Shown here: positions 32,852 to 41,875 of the stretch, in pieces
Numbering within the stretch: position 1 is the stretch's first letter
Layout of the letters: each line of letters begins with the position of its first letter
Origin: Thermasporomyces composti
Lineage (GTDB): Bacteria > Actinomycetota > Actinomycetes > Propionibacteriales > Actinopolymorphaceae
Direction: 5' to 3'
DNA: 64,000 nucleotides
Assembly: GCF_003386795.1 (NCBI RefSeq)
Contig: NZ_QTUC01000001.1
Span: 4,092,001 to 4,156,000, forward strand
The notes under the pieces: generated by a model
Seen by the model: the letters and a program-made list of their open reading frames with translations, nothing else
Database searches by the model: none
Told to the model about the DNA's origin: nothing
Translations under genes and position numbers: made by a program

Positions 32852-34702
32852 ATGAACACAACACCAGGCTCGCTCGGTCGCGAGCTGTCGCGCCGACGAG
32901 TTCTTGAGATCCTCGGGCTCGGTGCCGCGGGGGCGACCCTGCTGTCCGCCTGTGGTGGCGACGGCGGTTCCGGCGGGAGCGGGGGTGGCCAGGGCGGCGG
33001 TGGCGGCGGTGTGGCCGAGTTCCACGGTGCGTACCCGTACCAGGTCCCGCCGAAGGGCCACTTCAACTTCATGAGCGGCGTCACCGACGCGATCCTGGCG
33101 GGCACGCCGTACCAGGACCTCATCCTTATTCCCGGCGGCATGTGGCTGTGGGCCGAGAAGAAGTGGGTCCCCATGCTCGCCGAGAAGTGGGCGTTCGACG
33201 AGGCCGCCAAGACCTTCACCTACACCGTCCGGCAGGGCATCACCTGGAGCGACGGGAAGCCGGTCACGGCCAAGGACGTGGTCACCACGTTCTGGTGCCG
33301 TCGCGTGATGCGCCAGGTGGAGTGGCAGTTCCTCGAGAACGTCGAGGCGACGGACGACTACACCGTCGTCTTCACCATGAAGAAGCCGTCGACGGTCATC
33401 GAGCGGTACGCGCTGCGGCAGGGCATCTTCAGCGACGCGACCTACGGCGAGTTCGCCCGTCGGGCGCAGGAGCTCTTCCAGCAGGGCAAGGACCTCGACA
33501 GCCCGGAGGGCAAGAAGCTCAACGAGGAGCTGCAGGCGTACCGGCCGAAGGACCTCGAGAACGAGGTCATCACCAACGGCCCGTACCGCTGGGACTTCAA
33601 CAGCATCACCAACGCGCAGTTGACGCTGGTGAAGAACGAGAAGGGTTACCTCGCCGACACCGTGCAGTTCGACAAGATCGTGCTGTACAACGGCGAGGTT
33701 CCCACGGTCACCCCGCTCGTGCTCAGTGGTGAGGTCGACTACGCAACCCACGGCTTCCCGGTGGCGACGGAGAAGCAGCTCATCCAGAAGGGTGTCCGCA
33801 TCATCCGCCCGCCGATCTACTCCGGACCGGCGCTGTTCTTCAACATGGACAAGATCCCGGAGTTCCGGGACGTGCGGGTCCGCCGGGCCTTCGCCCACGC
33901 GATCAACCGCGATGACAACGGCACCTTCGCGCTCGGCGAATCCGGTGTGGGCGTGAAGTTCATGGCCGGCTTCTCCGACAACCAGGTGCCGGACTGGCTG
34001 AGCCCAGAGGACCAGGAGAAGCTCAACAAGTACGAGTACGACCTGGAGAAGGCCGCCGTGCTGCTCGCCGAGGCAGGCTGGCGGAAGCAGGGCGACAGCT
34101 GGATCAAGCCCGACGGCAAGCCGGCCGCGTACGAGCTGATCTACCCGGCCGAGTTCGCCGACTGGTCGGCTGCCGGCGAGAACCTCGCGAAGCAGCTCAC
34201 CGCGTTCGGCATCAAGGTGACCGGTCGTGGTGTCACCCACACCCAGCAGCCGATCGACGTCGACAAGGGCGCGTTCCAGCTGGCCATCCAGGCCTGGGGC
34301 TCGTCGAGCCAGCCGCACCCGCACTTCTCGTTCGTGACAGACCTGTTCACCCACAACATCCCGATCGCCGCCAACCAGGGTGGCAAGGGCATGGGCTTCG
34401 AGCTGAAGCAGCAGACCGAGGCGTTCGGCGAGGTCGACCTCGAGGCGGTCGTCACGGCGGCGGGCGAGGGCCTGGACGAGGAGATCCAGAAGAAGAACGT
34501 CACCACCGCGGCGATCGCGTTCAACGAGCTACTGCCGATCGTGCCGCTCTTCGAGCGCTACGGGAACAACCCAGCGCTGGAAGGCACGCGGGTCGAGGCG
34601 TGGCCGGACGACAGCGATCCGATCCTGAAGAACTCGCCGTACGCGGACAACTTCACCATCATGCTGATCCTCGACGGTCGGTTGAAGCCGGCGAAGAAGT
34701 AG
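32852..34702 (+). CDS. Opp/Dpp-type substrate-binding lipoprotein
   Basis: 616 residues, ATG after GGGGAGGAACGACG. The leader contains a twin-arginine SRRRVLEILG and lipobox LLSAC (Cys34), followed by a Gly/Ser-rich tether (GGSGGSGGGQGGGGGG). The SBP_bac_5 fold is marked by RQGITWSDGKPVTAKDVVTT and DVRVRRAFAHAINRDD. It is the receptor of the operon and is distinct from the divergent receptor at 26290. The Tat-type leader suggests export in a folded state. Opp-type receptors in related organisms bind oligosaccharides as well as peptides; the ligand is unknown. Confidence 0.94.
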   Translation: MNTTPGSLGRELSRRRVLEILGLGAAGATLLSACGGDGGSGGSGGGQGGGGGGVAEFHGAYPYQVPPKGHFNFMSGVTDAILAGTPYQDLILIPGGMWLWAEKKWVPMLAEKWAFDEAAKTFTYTVRQGITWSDGKPVTAKDVVTTFWCRRVMRQVEWQFLENVEATDDYTVVFTMKKPSTVIERYALRQGIFSDATYGEFARRAQELFQQGKDLDSPEGKKLNEELQAYRPKDLENEVITNGPYRWDFNSITNAQLTLVKNEKGYLADTVQFDKIVLYNGEVPTVTPLVLSGEVDYATHGFPVATEKQLIQKGVRIIRPPIYSGPALFFNMDKIPEFRDVRVRRAFAHAINRDDNGTFALGESGVGVKFMAGFSDNQVPDWLSPEDQEKLNKYEYDLEKAAVLLAEAGWRKQGDSWIKPDGKPAAYELIYPAEFADWSAAGENLAKQLTAFGIKVTGRGVTHTQQPIDVDKGAFQLAIQAWGSSSQPHPHFSFVTDLFTHNIPIAANQGGKGMGFELKQQTEAFGEVDLEAVVTAAGEGLDEEIQKKNVTTAAIAFNELLPIVPLFERYGNNPALEGTRVEAWPDDSDPILKNSPYADNFTIMLILDGRLKPAKK

Positions 34703-34725
34703 CGCAGGCGACGTTCACGATGCGG

Positions 34726-34755
34726 GGTCCCCGGGACCGCGTGGTCCTGGGGACC
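34726..34755 (+). terminator. Hairpin terminator after the ABC transporter operon
   Basis: GGTCCCCGGGACC (34726-34738) pairs with GGTCCTGGGGACC (34743-34755) over 13 bp with one G-U pair and a four-base loop, 24 bp after the stop codon. It is followed by TTCG, not a T-run, as is common in actinobacteria. Confidence 0.8.
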
Positions 34756-34825
34756 TTCGCTGTCCCGGTCGCGCGCGGCGTGGCGGTCACGGCGACATCC
34801 GAGTCTCGAGGACGGTTCGAGGCCG

Positions 34826-36019
34826 CTACACCAGCGCGCACAGGAGCTTGGCGTATTCCTCGCCCAGACTGGACTCCTGGGCGCGCAGACGCGCGTTCTC
34901 TCCGAGGGTCCGCCGCAGCCCATGGTCGTGGAGGAGGCGGCGTACCGCGTCGGTCAGAGCCGAGACGTCGACTCGAGTCCCGTCCGCGCTCGACCGGACC
35001 GGGACCAGCAAGCCGTTGTGACCGTCGCCGACCCGTCCGGTGAAGGGCTCGATCTCGGTGGCGACCACCGGGAGGCCAGCTTGCAGCCCTTCCTGGAGCA
35101 CGAGACCGTAGCTCTCGGCGGCCGACGGGACCAGGAGAGCGTCGACCTCTGTGTACAGCTGCAGGACTTCCTCGTGTGGGCGGTGCCCCAACCAACGCAC
35201 GGGGAGCCGATGGCGGTCGGCGAAGGCGCGAAGCTCGTCCTTCTGGACGCCCCAGCCGACGACCCACAGTTCGATCGCCTCGTCCGAGAGCAGACGCACG
35301 GCTTCGAACAGCTCCCGCACGCCCTTGTACGGGATCAGCCTGCCCACGTACAGCAGCCGGAACGGCTGGTGGGGGCGGTAGTCACGCTTCTCCGGAGCGC
35401 TGTCGGGCCGCGGGTGCGGGAGGATGTGGACGCGTTCGGCACACTCGGGGTAGTCGGCGCGGATCGCGTCGGCGACGGCGACGGTGGGTGCGACGATCGC
35501 CTCGGAACGCTTCAGTCCCTCCGCCTCCAGCAAGCGAACGACGTGCCGGTCGGTCGACCGAGGGCGCGACCGACGCTGGGCCCGCTCCAGCATGCTGTCC
35601 TGGACGTGCACCGTCGAGATGAGCGGAACTCCCCACAGCTCCGCGAGTTCGATGGCCAAGGGCGTCGTCGCGTAGCTGTGGTTGTGGACCACGTCGACGC
35701 GCAGGTCGGCGCGGAGAAGCCGTTCGTACATCGCTCGGCAGAACGCCAACTGTCCCGCGAGAAGGCCGATCGAATGGTGTTGTCGACCCTCCCGGAGGAC
35801 CTCCCGGTCGAAGTCGGCGTCGCAGCGCAGGACTCGCAGCCGCGGCGCGTCGTAGGTGTCGACGTCGAGGTCGGCGTTGTTGCGGGTGGTGACGGTGACG
35901 TCGCAGCCGAGGGACGCGAGGGCGTGCGCGACGGCGGTGACGTGGGTGCCCATGCCGTAGAGCGGCCGCGGACCGTAGTCGTACGACAGCTCGAGAAACG
36001 CCGGCAGGTCGCTGCTCAT
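34826..36019 (-). CDS. Family 4 glycosyltransferase
   Basis: 397 residues, GT-B fold. The donor-binding half shows LLYVGRLIPYKGVRELFEAV and PSAAESYGLVLQEGLQAGLPVVAT, the E-x7-E motif of GT4 enzymes; the acceptor half begins YDYGPRPLYGMGTHVTAVA, the Gly-rich loop. Retaining enzymes of this type transfer a sugar from NDP-sugar to a lipid, glycan or small molecule. No signal or membrane segment. It stands alone, converging on the ABC operon, and its product is not evident from the neighbours. An alternative is a glycogen-synthase-like or mannosyltransferase activity. Confidence 0.92.
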   Translation of the reverse strand: MSSDLPAFLELSYDYGPRPLYGMGTHVTAVAHALASLGCDVTVTTRNNADLDVDTYDAPRLRVLRCDADFDREVLREGRQHHSIGLLAGQLAFCRAMYERLLRADLRVDVVHNHSYATTPLAIELAELWGVPLISTVHVQDSMLERAQRRSRPRSTDRHVVRLLEAEGLKRSEAIVAPTVAVADAIRADYPECAERVHILPHPRPDSAPEKRDYRPHQPFRLLYVGRLIPYKGVRELFEAVRLLSDEAIELWVVGWGVQKDELRAFADRHRLPVRWLGHRPHEEVLQLYTEVDALLVPSAAESYGLVLQEGLQAGLPVVATEIEPFTGRVGDGHNGLLVPVRSSADGTRVDVSALTDAVRRLLHDHGLRRTLGENARLRAQESSLGEEYAKLLCALV

Positions 36020-36104
36020 GCCCGTGACTTCTTACCAGCGCCACGAAAGTGGTGGAAGTTTTTGACCGTCGCTGGTCAGAGGCGCCCGCCCGTCGCTCAC
36101 TGAC

Positions 36105-36923
36105 TCAGTGGCCGGTGCTCTGGTAGTGACGCGCCTGACGATCCCACACCCACCAGGCCACTCCGAACCACACGACACCAACGGGGAAGGTGACGTACGC
36201 CAGTTCGGCGGGGACCGCGAGTCCGCCGGTGTGGTCGAGCAGGAGGCTGGCTGGGAGATAGGCGACGAAGGCGAGCGGCAGGACGAACGTCATCAGCCAC
36301 TGCCAAGCGCCCCGGAAGATGCTCAGCGGATAGTTCCCGAACGTGTTGAAGACCGTGTCGGTCGCGACCTGCAGCGGGCGCGTCGACAGGATCCGGAAGG
36401 TGAACGAGGAGATGAGGAGCTGGACGGCGGACTCCACCAGCGCACCTCCGACGAGCGCCAGCAGCAGGTACACCACCGTGACGGGTGACCAGTGGACGTC
36501 GACGAGGGTGAGCGCGACGCCGAGGATGGTGACCCCGCCGATGATGTCCCCGAACGATCCCAGCCAGAAGCGGCTGGTGAGCAGCTGCAGGAGTGGGTGC
36601 AGCGGGCGGATGAGGTAGCGGTCGAACTCTCCTTGGCGCACTGTGATGTCGAGCTCGAGGAGTCGGTTGAAGGGGACCACCCACAAGCCATGGGCGGTCA
36701 ACCGGAGCCCATAGAGGAAGGCCACCTCGGCGGTGCTCCAGCCGGCGATCGTCTCGAAGCGGTCGAGCACGACCCAGATGAAGGCGAACCCGGAGCCCTG
36801 ATAGACCAGACCGACGCAGACCACGAACAGATTCGCGCGGTACTGCAGCTCGGCGCGCAGCGCAGCTCGCAAGAGCGCCCCGGTCACCTTGACCGTACGA
36901 ACGAGACGTCGCAGCCTACCCAC
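36105..36923 (-). CDS. ABC-2 family exporter permease (DUF990-like), second subunit
   Basis: 272 residues from GTG 36923, overlapping the previous stop by eight bases (GTGGGTAG). Six hydrophobic segments in the ABC2_membrane_6 pattern; conserved-looking VRQGEFDRYLIRPLHPLLQLL lies after segment two, as in this family. Paired permeases of this type normally work with an ATPase encoded just upstream; here the ATPase is absent from the pair. The cargo is unknown. Confidence 0.85.
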   Translation of the reverse strand: MGRLRRLVRTVKVTGALLRAALRAELQYRANLFVVCVGLVYQGSGFAFIWVVLDRFETIAGWSTAEVAFLYGLRLTAHGLWVVPFNRLLELDITVRQGEFDRYLIRPLHPLLQLLTSRFWLGSFGDIIGGVTILGVALTLVDVHWSPVTVVYLLLALVGGALVESAVQLLISSFTFRILSTRPLQVATDTVFNTFGNYPLSIFRGAWQWLMTFVLPLAFVAYLPASLLLDHTGGLAVPAELAYVTFPVGVVWFGVAWWVWDRQARHYQSTGH

Positions 36924-37716
36924 CTTGGATGACCACCTTGCGGAGAGCGCCGCGCCACACGATCCGCCCGACGACGTAGAGCAGGATCACCCACATGGCC
37001 TGGAGAGCGATCGCGCGGACCGCCGAGTCCGAGCTCAGGCGCCCGAGGTAGATGGACACCGGCGTGGCGGCGACCGCTTGGAAGGGGAGCATCTCCGCGA
37101 GCAGGCGTAGCCAGTCGGGCATGAACCACAACGGCACCAAGGCTCCCGAGAGGAACTGGCTGATGTGCCGGTAGACGAACAAGATGCCCCGTACTTCAAG
37201 TGTCCAGAACGCGATGAGTCCCAGGATCGCGCCGATGAGCAGGGCGATCGCGATCGCGAGGACCAAGCTGACGAGGTACCCGACGCCGGCGGCGAGCGAG
37301 GCGGGTGGCCGCATGTCGCCGACGATCAGGGCGAGTGGCAGGACCATGGCCGCCAACGGGAGCATCACGCACGCGCGCCCGAGCTGGCCGGCGAACGTCT
37401 GCTCCAGCAGGCCGATCGGCCGAAGGAGGTCAGCGGCGATCTTCCCCTCGCGGACCCGCTCCGGCACCATGCTGGTCGAGGACTGCATCAGGAACCACAT
37501 CTGCAGGCTCGATAGCGTCACGTAGGCGACCATGGTCGACAGCTCGACGCCATCGACCTCATCACGACCTGCGTAGACCGCGGTCCAGACGACCTTCAGC
37601 AGCAGGATCTGCAGCAGCGCTCCGATGATGCTGGTCACGTAGTTGGCGCGATAGACCAGCACAGTCCGCGCCGAGGCAGCGGCGAGGTGACGATAAGCGT
37701 CGAGCCGTCGTCGCAC
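36916..37716 (-). CDS. ABC-2 family exporter permease (DUF990-like), first subunit
   Basis: 266 residues from GTG 37716, chosen for GGGGGAGCAG just upstream; the earlier GTG at 37785 lies at the edge of a 13-bp hairpin and is unlikely. Six hydrophobic segments with VREGKIAADLLRPIGLLEQTF after the second, the same position as the matching motif in its partner. Forms a heterodimeric channel with the next gene. No ATPase precedes it: the gene upstream on this strand is a NatB-like permease that belongs to another module and is separated by a strong hairpin. Confidence 0.86.
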   Translation of the reverse strand: MRRRLDAYRHLAAASARTVLVYRANYVTSIIGALLQILLLKVVWTAVYAGRDEVDGVELSTMVAYVTLSSLQMWFLMQSSTSMVPERVREGKIAADLLRPIGLLEQTFAGQLGRACVMLPLAAMVLPLALIVGDMRPPASLAAGVGYLVSLVLAIAIALLIGAILGLIAFWTLEVRGILFVYRHISQFLSGALVPLWFMPDWLRLLAEMLPFQAVAATPVSIYLGRLSSDSAVRAIALQAMWVILLYVVGRIVWRGALRKVVIQGG

Positions 37717-37756
37717 CTGCTCCCCCGAGGTTGCCGAGCGTCCGCCACTGGGGCCT

Positions 37757-37785
37757 GTGGGGTGTGCGTTCGACGCACACCCCAC
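37757..37785 (-). terminator. Perfect 13-bp hairpin between the NatB-like gene and the ABC-2 pair
   Basis: GTGGGGTGTGCGT (37757-37769) and ACGCACACCCCAC (37773-37785) with a TCG loop; all 13 pairs match. It lies about 87 bp after the NatB-like stop and 41 bp before the next start on the minus strand, so it probably ends the NatAB transcript. No T-run follows. A protein-binding palindrome is the other reading. Confidence 0.75.
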
Positions 37786-37871
37786 GCAAACCGGCGCATC
37801 CTAACCGGGAGGCGCAGCCGAACGCCACGTCGTCGATGCCGACAGTGCCGAAGCGGCCAACGCCGCTCGTG

Positions 37872-39086
37872 TCAGCCGGCCCGTCCGGACACCTCGGGGG
37901 CAGCGCGCCGGCCGCTGAGCCAGGCCTCCTTGAGGGACACCTTCGCGCCCATCCGCAGGATGGCTCCGTCGTAGATGCGCGCGCCCAGGACGACGAGCGC
38001 GGCGATCGCGGCCGCCATCAGGCCGACGGCGAGACCGGTCTCCCACCACGGCACGAGCCCACCCGCCATCCGGACCGGAGCGCAGAGCGCGGAGAACGGC
38101 GGGACCACGGCCAGCAGTCGGGAGATCAGGCCGTCGGGGTTGGAGCTGACGTAGAACGTCGCGAAGAACGACACCATCAGCAGCATGGTCATCGGGCCCA
38201 CAACGTTCTGCAGCTCCTCCTGGCGGGAGACGCGCGCCGCGGCGGCGGCGAACACCGCGCTGTAGAAGGCGTAGCCGAGGACGAACCAGACCAGCACGAA
38301 CGCCACTGGCGTGAGCAGGTCCGAGGTCACCTCGACCATTCCGGTGACGTTGCCGACCCCCAGGCCGAACACGGCGATGAGCACGAGCTGGAGGAGTCCG
38401 AGCAGCCCGATGCCGAGGATCTTCCCGGCCAGCAACGCGCGAGTGGGGATGGCCGACAGGATCAGCTCGACGACGCGGCTCGACTTCTCCTCGACGATCC
38501 CGAAGGCGACCCACATGCAGTAGCCGATGATCTGGGCGTAGAGCAGCAGGCTGCCGATGAAGGCGACCTGACTGCGACGGTCGGCCTCGGGGTCCACCGG
38601 CTGCTGGGCCTCCACCGCGAGCGGCGGCACGTTCCGGGCCCTCTCCACCACCGCCGGGTCGAGTCCTTCGGCGCGCAACCGTTGGGCCGCCGTCACCTGC
38701 TGGTGCGCGGTCTGCAGGGCAGCGCCGAGCTGGTTGTCCAGCTCCTCGTGCACGAGGATGCGGTCGCTGGTGACGTAGGCGTCGAGGTCGCCCGCCTCGA
38801 GCGCCCGCGCGGCGGCGTCGCCGGACAGGTCCGCTTCCTCGATCGTCACGTCGAGCTGGTCCGCCGCGGCCTGAGCGGCGGCGGCGAGGCCGGGGCTGGT
38901 GTCCGGACCGTAGGCGACTCGGTAGCTCCGGTCGTCGTCGAACAGGGTGGGCAGCAACAAGACGACGGCCAAGATCACCAGGGTGACCAGCGTCGAGATC
39001 CAGAAGGACTTGTCTCGCCAGCGCTCGGTCAGCTCCCGGGCCGCCACCGTCCGGGTGGCTTGGGTGAAGGAGAGGGGCGCGCTCAT
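37872..39086 (-). CDS. ABC-2 type permease, NatB-like
   Basis: 404 residues. One N-terminal transmembrane segment (SFWISTLVTLVILAVVLLLP) is followed by a large external domain (about residues 50-180, rich in Ala, Asp and Gln) and then five or six segments. GIVEEKSSRVVELILSAIP is the cytoplasmic signature of the NatB/YhaP group. Start overlaps the ATPase stop by four bases. NatAB pairs of Bacillus extrude sodium; other homologues export drugs or lantibiotics. Substrate unknown. Confidence 0.9.
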   Translation of the reverse strand: MSAPLSFTQATRTVAARELTERWRDKSFWISTLVTLVILAVVLLLPTLFDDDRSYRVAYGPDTSPGLAAAAQAAADQLDVTIEEADLSGDAAARALEAGDLDAYVTSDRILVHEELDNQLGAALQTAHQQVTAAQRLRAEGLDPAVVERARNVPPLAVEAQQPVDPEADRRSQVAFIGSLLLYAQIIGYCMWVAFGIVEEKSSRVVELILSAIPTRALLAGKILGIGLLGLLQLVLIAVFGLGVGNVTGMVEVTSDLLTPVAFVLVWFVLGYAFYSAVFAAAAARVSRQEELQNVVGPMTMLLMVSFFATFYVSSNPDGLISRLLAVVPPFSALCAPVRMAGGLVPWWETGLAVGLMAAAIAALVVLGARIYDGAILRMGAKVSLKEAWLSGRRAAPEVSGRAG

Positions 39087-40075
39087 GCGTGAACCTCCGA
39101 GGGCGTGACGGTGGCGGGGGAGGACGGCTGGGACACGGCCTCGCGGAAGAGCTCAGTGAGGGTGGGTGTCACCCGGCGGAACTCGCGGACTGGTCCCGCC
39201 GTGCGAGCCGCGTCCAGGACGAGCTGGTCGTCGACGCCGTCGGCCAGCTCCAGGATCGTCACCGTCGTCCACGGGTCACCCGACCGCAGGGCTCCCGCCC
39301 CATCCAGGCGGGCGACGTCGCCGTTCTCGGTCTCGTCGCGCACCACGCGAACCCCGGTCAACCCGGCGGCCCAGCCCGGCCGCGCGCCGACGACGACGCG
39401 GTACGTGCGGGGCCGGCCCCTGCTGCGAAGGTCCTCGACCGAGCCCGAGGCGATGATCTTGCCAGCTCGGATGATCCCGACGGCGTCGCAGAGTCGTTCG
39501 ACCAGGTCCAGCTGGTGGCTGGAGAAGAGCACACCCACCCCACGCCGAACCCGCTCCTGCAGGCTGTGGGCCAGCGCGTCGACTCCGACCGGGTCGAGAC
39601 CGGAGAACGGCTCATCGAGGACGAGGAAGGTGGGGTCGTGGACCAAAGCCGCAGCCAGCTGGACCCGTTGCTGGTTCCCGAGGGACAGCTCGTCCACCCG
39701 GTCGCGGGCCCGCTCGGCGAGCCCGAACTCGGCGAGCAGGCGATCAGCGGAGGCGGCGGCCTCGGCCGCGGGCACGCCTCGCAGCCGAGCCAGGTAGACC
39801 AGTTGATCCTTGACCCGCATCTTGGGATAGAGCCCACGCTCCTCGGGCATGTAGCCGAAGCGACGCCGGTCCGCGGGTCCCGCGGGTCGGCCCTCCCACA
39901 AGACGACCCCGGCATCCTGCTGGAGGACGCCCATGAGGATCCGCATGGTGGTGGTCTTGCCGGCTCCGTTGGTACCCACAAAGCCGAACATCTGCCCTGG
40001 TCGGACAGACATGGACAGGTTGTCGACGGCGACCCGATCGCCATAGCGCTTGGTGACACCGCGTAGTTCGAGCAC
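39083..40075 (-). CDS. ABC transporter ATP-binding protein, NatA-like
   Basis: 330 residues from GTG 40075. Walker A GTNGAGKTTTM, signature LSLGNQQRVQLA (LSLGN in place of LSGG, usual for this group), Walker B FLVLDEPFSGLDP and H-loop LFSSHQLDLVERL. The C-terminal 100 residues form the accessory DUF4162-like domain. It energises the NatB-like permease with which it overlaps by four bases (ATGA). It may also serve the permease pair further along the strand, but the hairpin at 37757 separates them. Confidence 0.94.
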   Translation of the reverse strand: MLELRGVTKRYGDRVAVDNLSMSVRPGQMFGFVGTNGAGKTTTMRILMGVLQQDAGVVLWEGRPAGPADRRRFGYMPEERGLYPKMRVKDQLVYLARLRGVPAAEAAASADRLLAEFGLAERARDRVDELSLGNQQRVQLAAALVHDPTFLVLDEPFSGLDPVGVDALAHSLQERVRRGVGVLFSSHQLDLVERLCDAVGIIRAGKIIASGSVEDLRSRGRPRTYRVVVGARPGWAAGLTGVRVVRDETENGDVARLDGAGALRSGDPWTTVTILELADGVDDQLVLDAARTAGPVREFRRVTPTLTELFREAVSQPSSPATVTPSEVHA

Positions 40076-40419
40076 GGCTCAAAGCCTGGCAGGCGCTTCT
40101 CTCGGGTCTCGTCATCCTCATGGACCGTTCCGCCTCAGCCCGGGGTAGGATCCGGGCGCCGCGTGAGACGGCGTGAAGGGGGAGAGATACATTCCGTGAT
40201 CGCTTCGCGACACACGGGGTTCGTCCGTCGGGACCGGTTCTCGATGCGACAGAATCTGCGCCCCGATCGGGCACAACTCCGGGCTGTCGAGCGTTACGTG
40301 CACGACGAGCACGACGGGGTTCCATCGCCGTGAATCACGTCAGGCGAGGGGGTCAAGTAGGACAACGCGCACAAGGACGTGCGCATCGCATCACCCGCTG
40401 AACTTGGGGGAAGAGGGAC
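40076..40419. other. Intergenic region with divergent promoters before the NatA-like and DUF4193 genes
   Basis: 344 bp. It holds a hairpin GCGCAC-aaggac-GTGCGC (40367-40384) about 35 bp before the DUF4193 start and a CAGAAT hexamer near 40250 that could be a -10. No convincing gene: the short frames on both strands have no domain or ribosome site. Confidence 0.45.
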
Positions 40420-40719
40420 ATGGCCACCGATTACGACGCGCCTCGGAAGACCGACGACGAGCTCTCCGAGGACAGCATCGAAGAGCTCAAGGCGCGGCGC
40501 TTGGACAAGAACTCCGGAAAGGTCGACGTCGACGAGGCCGAAGTGGCCGAGACGTTCGAGCTGCCCGGTGCCGACTTGTCCAACGAGGAGCTCTCGGTCC
40601 GGGTTCTCCCGCGCCAGGCCGATGAGTTCACCTGCTCCAGCTGCTTCCTGGTCCACCACCGCAGCCAGCTCGCGTTCGAGAAGGGCGGCCAGCCCGTCTG
40701 CCGCGACTGTGCCGCGTAG
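40420..40719 (+). CDS. DUF4193 family protein
   Basis: 99 residues, ATG with GGAAGAGGGAC upstream. An acidic N-terminal half (ATDYDAPRKTDDELSEDSIE) with a conserved RRLDKNSGKVDVDEAE stretch, and a C-terminal zinc-ribbon-like part with CSSC and CRDC. The family is restricted to actinobacteria, has no established function, and is nearly always close to dut, as here. Highly expressed homologues suggest a small regulatory or RNA-polymerase-associated protein, but that is only a guess. Confidence 0.92.
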   Translation: MATDYDAPRKTDDELSEDSIEELKARRLDKNSGKVDVDEAEVAETFELPGADLSNEELSVRVLPRQADEFTCSSCFLVHHRSQLAFEKGGQPVCRDCAA

Positions 40720-40892
40720 CAGGAAGGACCGCGGAGAGCTGTCGACGCTGTGCCGATGAGAAGCCCAGCCGATGAGCAGCCGTGCCGCTGAGGACCTCCG
40801 AGCTCCTCGGCGAGCGTGCTGGCGGTGAGCTCGCGTGCGCTCCGCATGCGACGGCGCTCATCGGGCGGAAGCACAGGGAGAAGCACAGGGAA

Positions 40893-40937
40893 GCGTCCGG
40901 AGATGCCGACCGCGGGACGCGGCGCGTCTCCGGACGC
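40893..40937. terminator. Inverted repeat between the convergent DUF4193 and DUF4235 genes
   Basis: GCGTCCGGAGA (40893-40903) and TCTCCGGACGC (40927-40937) are perfect 11-bp arms with a 23-base GC-rich spacer. The location, 30 bp before the DUF4235 stop and downstream of DUF4193, suits a bidirectional terminator. Confidence 0.6.
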
Positions 40938-40966
40938 GGTCGTCCACGCCTTGTCGATCGCGGCGG

Positions 40967-41251
40967 TCACGAGGACGACCGCATGCCTGGAGGTAGCTCG
41001 CCGGTCCACTTACGCCACATCCGGGCGGCTTGCCGGGTGGCCAGCAGACGCGCCACGGCGATCCCGACACCACTGGCGAGCGCCCAGCTCAGGGCTTCCT
41101 TCCAGGTGAGATCCGGGTCGTCCGGATCGCTGGGTGGCTCCTTCCCGGTGACCACCCGCCATCCCGTGTCGACCACCTTCTTCGTCAACGCGACGGCGGC
41201 GAAGGTGCTGAGCCCGCGAATCACCGACCACCCGAGTTTGGACCCTGCCAC
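40967..41251 (-). CDS. DUF4235 family membrane protein
   Basis: 94 residues from GTG 41251, chosen for the GGAGG six bases upstream rather than the longer frame. Family features: an N-terminal [28 protein letters not shown] segment, [20 protein letters not shown], a second hydrophobic stretch ([19 protein letters not shown]) and [10 protein letters not shown]. Two membrane segments, cytoplasmic basic end. Function is unknown; widely kept near dut in actinobacteria. Confidence 0.88.
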   Translation of the reverse strand: MAGSKLGWSVIRGLSTFAAVALTKKVVDTGWRVVTGKEPPSDPDDPDLTWKEALSWALASGVGIAVARLLATRQAARMWRKWTGELPPGMRSSS

Positions 41252-41388
41252 GGCATACCTCCGTTCCCGTCCAGAGTCTCGCACGCGTGGCGGCCGGCCG
41301 CAGTGCTTGCGCTGGGACGGGGCTGACGCGCCCGGTCTCCGCCACGCTCCTAGGTCGCTCGGCGAGGAGCCGAGTAGGGTCGATCACC

Positions 41389-41874
41389 GTGACTGACGCC
41401 GACGACATACCCGTCCTTATCCGGCGGCTCGACCCGGAGGTGCCCCTCCCTACGTACGCCCATGCCGGCGACGCGGGCGCTGACCTGGTCACGACCGTCG
41501 ACGTCACGTTGAAGCCGGGGGAGCGTGCCCTCGTCCCCACGGGGATCGCGGTGGCGTTGCCCGAGGGCTACGCCGCGTTCGTGCACCCCCGGTCCGGGCT
41601 CGCCGCGAAGTGTGGGCTGTCGATCGTGAACACGCCGGGCACGATCGACTCCGGGTACCGCGGCGAGATCCGGGTCGTCTTGGTCAACCTCGACACCCAC
41701 GCCCCGATCGAGCTGCGTCGCGGGGATCGGATCGCCCAACTAGTGATCCAAAAGGTCGAGCGGGCGCGCTTCGTGGAGGTCGACAGCCTCCCTGCGTCGT
41801 CGCGCGGCGAGGGTGGCTACGGGTCGACCGGTGGCTTCAGCCAGGCTGACACGACTTCACTGGAGGGGACCTGA
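41389..41874 (+). CDS. dut: dUTP diphosphatase
   Basis: 161 residues from GTG 41389 ([20 protein letters not shown]). The five trimeric dUTPase motifs are present: [47 protein letters not shown] and the C-terminal [12 protein letters not shown] arm. It cleaves dUTP to dUMP and PPi, preventing uracil incorporation and feeding dTMP synthesis. One base separates its stop from the next gene. Confidence 0.97.
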   Translation: MTDADDIPVLIRRLDPEVPLPTYAHAGDAGADLVTTVDVTLKPGERALVPTGIAVALPEGYAAFVHPRSGLAAKCGLSIVNTPGTIDSGYRGEIRVVLVNLDTHAPIELRRGDRIAQLVIQKVERARFVEVDSLPASSRGEGGYGSTGGFSQADTTSLEGT

Positions 41875-41875
41875 C

